Assembly: GCA_039654915.1 (NCBI GenBank)
Contig: CM077595.1
Coordinates: 90,747,501 to 90,811,500, forward strand
DNA length: 64,000 bases
Direction of reading: 5' to 3'
DNA from: Aquilaria yunnanensis
Lineage: Eukaryota; Streptophyta; Magnoliopsida; Malvales; Thymelaeaceae
In this document: positions 55,885 through 64,000 of the stretch, piece by piece
Layout: each line of letters begins with the position of its first letter
Numbering within the stretch: the first letter of the stretch is position 1
The notes under the pieces: model-generated
The model's database searches: none
What the model was told of the DNA's origin: nothing
Seen by the model: only the letters and a program-made list of their open reading frames with translations
Made by a program: the position numbers and the translations under genes

Positions 55885-56857
55885 TGATAGCCAAAGGCTA
55901 TTGCCTCCTCGGTAATAACTCCCTGCCAGAATATTGGCCGAGGAGTCTGACGTCACCCAAGAGAGGATCTTTTTACTGACCTCGGAAGGTGCGAAGTCAA
56001 ACACTATGAGCTCGAGACTTCGGTTAGCTCGTCAGGAATTCCGAGGACAACACCGTCTCCATCGAGGGGCCAGACTGACCGTCTTCGGGTAAGAGAGCCA
56101 TCTCTCTGAAGCAAGGAAGAATCTCCCCGAAGGCAGAGGCCCCGAAGAGGATCTTCCCCGAACAAGAAACACCTGAACAAGGGAATCCCCTAACTATGGG
56201 TGTGAGTCCCGAAGAAGGTGTCCATCAAGGGAGCTCCCAGAACTATGGGATAGATCCCGAAGAAGGTGCTCACACCGAAGGACGGATAGAATCCGAAGAG
56301 GGTGCACGCACCGAAGGGCGACCTCGCCCAGAGGACCTCGGGAGTACGGTATGAGCATTTAATGAGCCTCTGACATGTCGCCCACAAGCCCTACACGTCA
56401 CATCTGAACGGCGAACTGACACGTCGCAGCCCCCCCAGTCCTGACACAACCTGTCCGGGTCCAGGGCTAAAGGAGACTGCAAACGACTGCCTGTCCCCTA
56501 GGTCCAAAAGTACAGATCAAATCCGACCGAACACGTGTCATGATCTGAACGAACCAACTACTCCTATAAATACTAGGAAATGGGACTGGGCAAAGGATGG
56601 GGCATTTTCCTCCCTCTGAGAAAACACAAAACAGGCAAGACACTTTATCCCTTAGTGTTCTTCCTCCACTTTCACTCAGAAAACTGACTTGGGCGTCGGA
56701 GGGTCCTCCCCGGAAAAGCAAACCGGGGACCTCCTAACCTCTTTTTTGAGCTTTTCAGGCACATTCAGCTGGGAAACCAGAGCTCCAGGCACTCGCCTCC
56801 TCAGGAAGTCTCTCCACCTGTCAACATGACAGCAAACGAAGATGCTTTGGGGCATCA
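55885..56857 (+). repeat. Tat 3' LTR
   Basis: 973 bp, collinear with 42253-43225; TATA box TATAAATA at 56565-56572. Substitutions noticed include GGTAGTAAC/GGTAATAAC, TTAAGGAGCC/TTAATGAGCC and CACTTGATCC/CACTTTATCC. Confidence 0.95.
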
Positions 56858-57846
56858 AATGGCTCAACTCCTTGGCCCATTATTAATACAAAATTAAAGT
56901 GAAACCATAACCCAAATAATTAGCCCATGCACTCTAATGATCCAAATAGCTCTATGTGTGCGACCCAATAGGCTCTTGCCATGTTGGCAATGATCATAAA
57001 TCACATTTATGATTATAAGCAATGAGCGGTGTCTAGCAACACATCATTGCTACCCAAGTGACAAGATTGTCGGTGAATCGACTAAATCTTTATGATCATC
57101 ACCGATATATGCCATTGTCCCTTTGTCCAAGATATCAAAACTAAGCACGAGACATGGAATGTGTCACTCTCGTATAGCCCAATCTTTGGTTTCTTGATTA
57201 CCGAGTAGACCAACTTAAACTGACGACATTGATATCATATATCAACTCATCGGAGCATGGCCATGCATTTTCTAAGTCTCACTCTATCAAGGGGCCCAAA
57301 GATATCACTCCCGTTACATAGGAGGGACAAATCTCATCTTGATCATACAAATCCCTCCGCATGATATGTGACATACCCAATGACCTCCTTCAAGTTCACT
57401 TAGTTACGAGCAACAAAGGAAAGTATCAAAGTATGTGACTCACATGTAGGGAACCTTGATGATCTTAGGTCGAAGGACTACATATACCATGATCACTATG
57501 AGAATCACTTATGACACTCATATAACGATCCATGAAGTGTTCTCATGGTAGGTCGGTCCAGTACACAAGTTCTCCAACTTGTACCCATATGTAGACTACA
57601 TATCTCATATTAGTCTCCACATATGCTAACCATTATGTATTATTGCAACCCGCTCCACAATAATACTAGACTAGGGACGTTTAAGAATATCATTATTCTA
57701 GGGTTACAATTATGTTTATTATGTTACGCAAAAATAAAACAACAAACAAAATTGCTGGATTAATGCCTCAATAAAATATCATGACTCAATGTGCAAAAAT
57801 ACAATCATCTCATGATTGACTTTTTGGGCACAACACTAACAGATAG

Positions 57847-58440
57847 GTCGTTGCAAGGCTATGGTTAGCCCTAGCTAGCAACTAGTTGTTGCTAGGTGGC
57901 CATAGCCTACCAATGGCAGGCCATTGCAGGGCTGTGACCAACCTTAGCAATGACTAGCTGTCGATAGGTGCTAGTCATAACTAGTGTTGGATAAGTCATC
58001 ACTTTATCCTTTTAAAAGACTCATCCCCCCTTCCAACAACCATATTTCAACATTCAAACCCTTCCACCATAAAACTCCCGTTATTCCTCCTACAGCCACT
58101 TCTTTAGTTGTACTACCCCTGTTGTCCCTCTAGTGAGCACTTCCAAGGCTTACTCCAAGTCTCAAGGGAAGAAGCATACTTTTGGGGTTAGCCCTATAGA
58201 TGTAGTTGTTATCCTTGAGATGGTTGGGTCTTTTCACCTTGATGAACAGGTTACAGTTACCCATCCACTGTTAACTTGATAGCTAGCCACATTTAGAAGA
58301 ACTTTAAGGTACTCCTCTTTTCCTCTTTTTTTTTTTTTTATACAAACTACTTATTGCTTCTTATTTTGACTTCTTTGTTTTGTAGAGCATGGCTGATAGG
58401 CTCGTCCTTCATAAGCATACTAAGGATCGGGAAGATTTGA
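57847..58440. other. Repeat-derived DNA, no gene seen
   Basis: The first 160 bp carry GCTAGCAACTAG and TGACTAGC motifs like those at 41447-41810. The remainder leads into the pseudogene at 58441. A possible start region (GAGCATGGCTGATAGG near 58386) is in a different frame from the pseudogene body. Confidence 0.35.
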
Positions 58441-58803
58441 GATGTCAAACTTAATGAGAGGGAGAACATATTTGTAGAGTCTAAGAAGGAGCTCTAGTTA
58501 CTTCAGCTTTTTGAGGAGAAGCTAAAGAGCCACTAATCTGGGCTTGAAAAATATTTAAATAATATGAAGAGGTCTTAAAAATTTAGAGAAAATGAGATAC
58601 AAGGTCAGCTTGATGATGCTTTTGAGCATATTTTGGAAGCCTACGACTACGGCATCAACAAAGGTCGAACTATTTTATTGCACTGTTGCCAAGGTATTGG
58701 CACGTCCTAATTGGTGCATTTTTTTGAGATTGCGAAGATCAAGTGGTATATGAGCTTGGACTTGGTTGATGTTTATGACTTCTTTCCTAAAGGGCTTCGT
58801 TGA
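58441..58803 (+). pseudogene. Decayed ORF of unknown family
   Basis: One frame can be followed for 120 codons up to a TGA at 58801-58803 with five internal stops and no frameshift. It contains a charged, coiled-coil-like first half (RENIFVESKKEL, LFEEKLKSH, QGQLDDAFEHILEAYDYG) and a second half with WYMSLDLVDVYDFFP. The pattern (charged helices, Lys/Glu-rich) resembles the coiled-coil tails of plant transposon accessory ORFs, but I cannot name the family. It is long dead. Confidence 0.45.
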
Positions 58804-59100
58804 TCTCGTCCCTCTGCCTTCCCTATAGATGCTGGAGATGGTCATTCAAAGAAGAGGAAAGCATGAATCAAGTTGCTCAGAAGAGCCTCAAGATCTTCTA
58901 CTCGAGCCAAACCAAATCTCAGGCTACCCTAGGTGGTTCTATCGACAAGGGGTTTTGACACTAAGGAGGTCAACATTGGTGCTGAAAATTGATGGTATCT
59001 CTCTTCATTCATTTTTAAGTTAGTTGTTTTTTTGTCCTTTTTGGGCTTTTTATGTATCGAACAACTACCTCTTTTGAGGCTTATGCTTATGTTTTTGTGA
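58804..59100. other. Spacer, no gene seen
   Basis: No sustained coding frame. It may be the 3' continuation of the pseudogene; short frames here lack motifs. Confidence 0.3.
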
Positions 59101-59108
59101 TGTGTGGT

Positions 59109-59288
59109 CAGTGGCAAAGCCACGTTATGGTGAGCGGGGGCAATTACCCCTAATGAATTTTGGTAAAACTACATTTATAGTATTGTTTCTTTATGCAACT
59201 TGACCTCATAAGTTTTAAAATGTACAATTGTATATTTTAAAACAATTAACTACTGCCCCCACTAATTTTTTTTCTTGCTTCGTCCTTG
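59109..59288. mobile_element. hAT-type MITE, 180 bp
   Basis: The left end is CAGTGGCAAAGC and the reverse complement of the right end is CAAGGACGAAGC. An inner GGGGGCA block is near both ends (GAGCGGGGGCAATTAC, and AGTGGGGGCAGT inverted). The perfect 8-bp TSD TGTGTGGT lies at 59101-59108 and 59289-59296, diagnostic for hAT elements. No coding capacity. Confidence 0.85.
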
Positions 59289-59296
59289 TGTGTGGT

Positions 59297-59943
59297 TATG
59301 CTTTTTCTTGAATACATCTTTAATTGATAATATTTTTTTAGTACATCTTTGTCCCAAACGCTCGGTAATTCTCTACCATCTAAATACTTAAGTCTATTAG
59401 CCCTTTTTAGATAACTTTTTTCAACAAAATAAGGCCTCTACCATTGAGGGTTAAACTTCCTCCTATTCTGATCTTGCATTGGTCTTGTTGTTGTAATATT
59501 ATGAAATTAAGAAAGATAGAAAAAGTAAGCATTAAAATGATAGTTTTATGGATAATTTGATAACATGATTTACCAAATATGAAAATAACATAAAAATTTG
59601 GTACGACCAAATGGCACAAAAAAAAATGAAACAATTGGAATATAAAATAAAACTGGTAATAAAGTTCGCTGGCTCAGTTGGACTTTTATAGTGCTCAAAC
59701 CAGGTCTTATGATAATCCCGACTTTAATAAGGTTGCGAGGGCTAAGATATAAGAAATGGTTACCCCTCGACTCTTGTGTACCCCAATTAATTGACTTGAG
59801 CACATTAGAACTTAGAAGATCCTTGATTGAATAAAAAAACTGTAATAAAAAAAGGACAGGGCTTAATCGAGGCAATTGTACAACTTCGGGGACTCATTCG
59901 AACTACAGTTTGACGCGGTATAAAAGCCAAATAGAACATAGCG
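59297..59943. other. Upstream region of the J-domain gene
   Basis: No other gene seen. TATAAAAG occurs at 59919-59926 but is only 18 bp before the start codon, too close to serve that start. A box-A-like word TGGCTCAGTTGG occurs near 59669, but no box B follows at tRNA spacing. Confidence 0.4.
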
Positions 59944-62284
59944 ATGAAACTAGATGTTCCAGAAATGCAGGGCGACGAGGCCAGAATCTTGCTAGGCTTC
60001 CCACCCGATTCTCGTCCCAACACGTCTCAGGTAAACTTGGCGCCAATTCCGACAGAAAAATAGGGTTTCTTAGCGAATCGAATCGAGAAAACCGGTCGAA
60101 TTGATTTGCTCTGCTTTGCGATCTAAATGGTTCAGTTACTTATATTGCTTGAACTGTTTTGAAATCACGAGGAAATTAAATTGTTACTATTAAATCCGCA
60201 GGTTAAAGAAGCTTACAAGAGGAAAGTGTGGGAGTCTCATCCAGACTTGTTTCCTGCGCACGAAAAGCTTCAAGCAGAATCCAGGTTCAAATTGGTAAGG
60301 GTTTACAAGTATATATTAATTCCGGAGCTGCTGTGGTTGGAGGTTTCGACTTCAAGGTTGTGCATTTCCGTGTTATGCAACCTGTTTTTGTTTGAAGTAG
60401 GCAGTTTGGTTAGTGTGGTTAATATGAGATGAGTCTGATTCCTAGGCGTCTGTGCTTGATGCAGATTTCGGAAGCATACGGTTGCCTTCTCTCTGGTAAT
60501 CTCTATTTCCTTTTGTTTTTATGATGATTGAAGAGTAAAGAGGATTTGAAAGCATTATGTGTGGCAAGTTTAGTGCACTTTAAGCACCCAGGTGGAATTG
60601 AACCTTCTTGTAGTTTATTCTCTGCCCAATCCTTAAAAGTCTTAAGCTCTCTTCTTTCCGTAGCTGTGATCCTGAGCAACTCGTTTTATCAATGGATAAA
60701 TACAAGCAACCTCAATCTTCAATAAGGGAATTGGATCTTTGTACTTGTAAACGGATTCCTAGTGCTTCAGACTGATAAGTTGATCATAAAACTTGAATGT
60801 CTCTTGTAACTGCCTCTTGGTTTGGAGTTGCTTCCGTTATGCTTATTTGCCATCTGGTTTTAGAGAGCTCCACTTTTTTCTACATTTTATCCTGAACCAT
60901 GATACAGCCAAGGCATTTGTCAGGAGGGAGTAGTTTGGATACAGCCAATTGTCAAAATACTTAGAAAGGATGGATATTTGGAGTGACATTAAACATCTGG
61001 CTATGCCTGTATGGGACTGCACCAGTTTCACAAGCTTTGTTTTATGGTGAGAAATGATTGAAGGATCTTGGTATGGAAAGAGGAGAAAAGAAAAGCTGAA
61101 TGCAAAAGGAACAGCTACCAGTTTCTACTTTCCACCATGCTGCATATGCTGACGTAGATGAAGTGTGTCATATATATAAGAGACAGAGGAAAGAAAATAA
61201 CGGTTGATAAGGCTATGGTTAAATATGTGCCCCTCATTGGTCAGTGGGATATTTTTGTGATAGCTGGACTCATGTTGCTCAAGATTGAAGGAAGGAAGAA
61301 GTACTAGAATTAAATTTTTGTGAAAAAATCTATTACATGGAGATATTATAAATTGGTTGAAACAACAATTTGCCAGCATTCCAGCATGCAATTATCAAAC
61401 TACAATTTGCCAGCATTCCTCCGAAAAGTTGCATCCTGGAGAAGGCCTCCTTATCTGAAATGAATGAAAACACCGAAAAAGCTGACACAGAGGATCTCAT
61501 GGTTCAGATAGTGACACTAAGTATAAGTCAGGAGAGGTCGTCACCTTAAGTAGTGGGAGTCTTGCTGATTTACTGGTCGGGAGATCTAAAATAGATTTCT
61601 TTTCACTCTATCAAAAAGTACAAAACAGATGTCAAGCAAGCATAGATTTTGATTATTGGAAAATAGCTGCAACAATATATAGTTGCTGTAAAAGCTATGT
61701 AACACTGTTGGTTGTTTTTCTTAAGACTAGTTGCAGAATGAAGTAGGTATCTTGAGTGGTTGAGTTTGCAAACCTGATTGGGATTCCTTTATTTTCTACT
61801 AATTCTTTCATGAAATTGCTTTCGGAAAAGAAAAAAAAAACGTATAAAAATTACATTTCTGTGTAAATTTTATTTCAGGCGCTGGAGGAGAAGGTTTGGC
61901 TTCAGGTAAAATGTCTGGAAACGGTTGCACTATCTTTTTCAATTTCAAAATTCTTGAACCTCTGCTGAGCAACAACCCCTTTTTCAGCCAGGTATGCTCA
62001 CGTTGTGAGAACTGGCGTACCAAAAACTAATGGAGTAAGAAGCAACCGCACATTGATTGGAATACCTTTCCTACTTATTATTCTGGGAACAGTTGGACTT
62101 GGGGGCGTAAATGCTACCAGGTGCTTAGCCATATATCCTTCTTTGGTGTCTCTTGTTCTCTTTTCACTTCCTTTCAGAATTACCTAATGTTGATGATCCA
62201 AATAGCTGCCTTCGTCTTCTTTCCAGGGCTTACAGAAAGCAGAAAGAGGCATACCCTTCTTCACATAATCCATTCCTCCCTTGA
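59944..62284 (+). CDS. J-domain protein with one membrane segment
   Basis: J-domain proteins recruit Hsp70 and stimulate its ATPase. Six exons: 59944-60030, 60202-60294, 60465-60495, 61879-61905, 61988-62120, 62227-62284; every intron is GT-AG and the summed length (429 nt) gives 142 aa with TGA. Seen: the J-domain core AYKRKVWESHPDLFPAHEKL with HPD at residues 42-44, followed by SRFKLISEAYGCLLSG; a hydrophobic segment at 102-120 (LIGIPFLLIILGTVGLGG); and a basic tail ending SSHNPFLP. The J-domain is short, with the first helix weakly marked. Exons 3 and 4 are only 31 and 27 nt. Family knowledge: plants have a conserved family of small membrane J-proteins of this layout; I give no symbol. The organelle is not evident. 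No nonsense or frameshift is seen, so it is probably functional. Confidence 0.88.
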
Positions 62285-62997
62285 GCCTCCATATGTATCT
62301 TGAAATGAACAAGTCTATGGCCTGTTGTCAGTCGTAAGTCGACAATGATCTCGGAAGTGGCAAACTGTACAACGTTTACTTCTCTGATCAACCCAGTTAA
62401 AATTCCTTAGACCTGTTCGTTGCTCCCCATGGAACTTAACCCATCTGGAGTGTGGTTTAGGGCTCAAGGCTATAATAAACTTATCCAGTTTACCAGATAG
62501 CTTCTATAGTATTGTACAAAATTCCTAACTGGAACGTGCAGATACTGGAAATATCATACAAAATATCATACATAAAATACCATTCTTTTATTGTTACACG
62601 GGTCTCTTGTATTTTTTTGTATTGCGGGTGTATGCTTTTGAAATAGTATTAGTTGACTTTCAACTCTTCACCTTTCCTCGGGGGTTGTATATGTTAGTGG
62701 TACCTAATCTGTATTTTTTGTTTAATTTTCATCACTAACCTTCTAATTGTTCCAATAAGATCCCTGACCTTTACATTTCATCCATTGTTGTCCCTAACCT
62801 TTTAATGTTAACGGAATCAACCCAAATTCTTGGAGAAACTGCACTTTTTGTCTTGAACCGTATTCTTCTATCTTAATTGAAACCTTAAATTTAGGTTTGC
62901 CACATTAAAATCCCTCCTTTAACAATTTCCTCGGTTTGAACTTTAACTTTAAAGATATTCAAAAACCATTAGTTGAGTAATAAGAATATGAGAATCA
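62285..62997. other. 3' flank of the J-domain gene
   Basis: Contains the probable 3' untranslated region and an AT-rich spacer. No further coding frame. Confidence 0.4.
62474..62479 (+). terminator. Possible polyadenylation signal of the J-domain gene
   Basis: AATAAA about 190 bp after the stop codon, in the sense orientation; a plausible near-upstream element for cleavage. Position only. Confidence 0.4.
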
Positions 62998-63005
62998 ATC
63001 TATAA

Positions 63006-63452
63006 CAAGGTTTTAAATCTCATGTTGGATATTATATTGTTTTTTTCAGTGGTATGATACAGTATCAGTATTATATCATCATGTCTCGGATGTATTAGTT
63101 ATATATATTATATATATATATATATATGAACATATAGAACATAACAGTCATTGAAAGTATATGAGTTTAAAGTTCATATAATATGTATCTAGATTTTTTA
63201 AACATAAATATATATTTATAAAATAAAAATATATAACTTTAAAAGGCATAGAAGAAAAAAAAGCACAAAATTCTTTCAAATATAAAAAAGATTTTGTTAT
63301 ACAAGCATTCAATTAAACATAATAATTATATATTTTAATTAAAAATATCAAAAACTAAAAATAAAATAAAAAGGTACATTTCCCCGTCTTGTACCCTTTT
63401 TTTATCTGTACGAGACAATACCTGCCGATACAGTACGAGATTTAAAACCATG
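63006..63452. mobile_element. hAT-type MITE, 447 bp
   Basis: The left end CAAGGTTTTAAATCTC and the reverse complement of the right end CATGGTTTTAAATCTC agree at 15 of 16 positions. The flanking 8-mers ATCTATAA (62998-63005) and ATCTGTAA (63453-63460) agree at 7 of 8. The interior is AT-rich, with an ATATAT tract near 63100. No coding capacity. The end type is shared with 5814-6534. Confidence 0.82.
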
Positions 63453-63497
63453 ATCTGTAACCGTTTAAAAAATTATAACAAGCTCCAAAATGATGAA

Positions 63498-63500
<3 letters not shown>

Positions 63501-63533
<33 letters not shown>
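63501..63533. repeat. (AAT)n microsatellite
   Basis: 33 bases of uninterrupted AAT repeat. Confidence 0.92.
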
Positions 63534-64000
63534 TTGTCTTAAAGATAAGCAAAATAGTTAATTAAATATTTTCTGGAAAATGGTTAATTTAATAAAAAAT
63601 TATGAATCATTATTTGGTTAACCATTATGTACTCAATTAATTGTTTATTCAAGGGCTAATAAAGGGTTAATCCATGACTATACCATGGATACCATTGGAG
63701 TACCAATGATCCTCCTGGTATAATTCCCATTATGCAACTTGATTTTCAAATGGTATATTTTCAATGTATCTGGGATGGAGAATGAGTTTCAAGGGGCGGC
63801 TGAAAAAGGGGGTTTTGCTTTTTCTTTCTAGAAGGTTGTTTAATTAATCCTTCTGTGACTAACTCTTATTAACACTTATTTAATTAACAATTAATTGATT
63901 AAATAAGAGTTAAGTAAAAAAAAATTCAGACTGATTTTTTACCTAACTATTTTTTCTAAAGGAAAATTATCCATTTTAGTTATCTTTGAGACCTACAAAA
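63534..64000. other. AT-rich end of window, no gene seen
   Basis: Rich in TTAATTAA-like words and without an open frame of note. Confidence 0.4.

Larger units (their letters stand above)
42253..56857 (+). mobile_element. Tat-type Gypsy retrotransposon with antisense ORF
   Basis: 14,605 bp, TGATAGCC...GGGGCATCA, perfect TSD AATGG at 42248-42252 and 56858-56862. LTRs are 973 bp each (42253-43225 and 55885-56857), with about 15 substitutions noticed and no length change. The layout is LTR, PBS, gag-pol in one frame (43584-48722), a repeat-bearing spacer, an antisense gene (55135 down to 49181), polypurine tract, LTR. A 3.5-kb solo LTR (49226-52730) lies inside; without it the element is about 11.1 kb. 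Two RNase H domains and an antisense ORF fit the Tat clade (Retand/Grande-like relatives). Confidence 0.95.
41816..57841 (-). mobile_element. Solo LTR, family A (copy 2), split by a Tat element
   Basis: Reading the minus strand, it begins TGTTAGTGTTGTGCCC at 57841 and ends CCCGAAACCCAACA at 41816. The perfect TSD GATAG lies at 41811-41815 and 57842-57846. After removing the Tat-type element and one TSD the LTR is 1416 bp, close to the 1425 bp of copy 1 at 2214-3638, and the two align along their whole length. The Tat element (42253-56857) is inserted about a third of the way from the left end. Confidence 0.88.

Noticed and set aside
59669..59680. tRNA box-A-like word TGGCTCAGTTGG
   Set aside because: No box B at the correct distance and no cloverleaf; not called as tRNA or SINE.
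59919..59926. TATAAAAG as promoter of the J-domain gene
   Set aside because: Only 18 bp before the start codon, so transcription from it would begin after the ATG.

Overview
The window is nuclear DNA from a flowering plant, most likely a eudicot. The evidence is spliced genes with GT-AG introns, two type II pectin methylesterases, a BAHD acyltransferase, a J-domain membrane protein, and a large load of LTR retrotransposons (Copia, chromodomain Gypsy, Tat-type Gypsy) with hAT-like MITEs. I see no bacterial operons, CRISPR arrays, rRNA or tRNA genes. I do not assign a species.

Four host genes are supported. A two-exon BAHD acyltransferase lies on the minus strand (10696-13112). Two tandem paralogous pectin methylesterase/inhibitor genes lie on the minus strand (PME-1, 16869-18642; PME-2, 37635-39382) with the same exon layout and aligned catalytic residues. 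A six-exon J-domain protein with one membrane segment lies on the plus strand (59944-62284). The PME pair was originally about 4.5 kb apart and has been pushed to 19 kb by one nested retrotransposon.

The rest is mostly transposon, and its order of insertion can be read from target-site duplications (TSDs) that I located. (1) 2214-3638: solo LTR, TSD GGTTT. (2) 4586-7698: candidate solo LTR, TSD AGTGA, carrying a hAT-like MITE (5814-6534), inside an older element with inverted arms near 3787 and 8226. (3) 22831-37337: Copia element, TSD GTATA, gag-pol in one frame with four nonsense codons, interrupted by a 9.2-kb chromodomain Gypsy derivative (24802-34006, TSD ACAGT). The two 2842-bp LTRs of that Gypsy are almost identical although its coding region is dead. 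(4) 40041-41441: solo LTR, TSD CAACA. (5) 41816-57841: solo LTR of the same family as item 1, inverted, TSD GATAG, split by a 14.6-kb Tat-type Gypsy (42253-56857, TSD AATGG). The Tat element has a 1712-codon polyprotein frame and an antisense gene, and is itself split by a 3.5-kb solo LTR (49226-52730, TSD CTTTT). (6) 59109-59288 and 63006-63452: small hAT-type MITEs.

The points most worth a second look are: the Gypsy derivative that moved very recently although its protease, reverse transcriptase and integrase are broken; the antisense gene of the Tat element with its own TATA box and G-box; the array of about 144-bp repeats inside the 3.5-kb solo LTR, whose units carry 18-bp dyads with compensating changes; and three copies of a 340-bp fold-back element clustered around PME-1. 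Element boundaries and repeat comparisons were made by eye.
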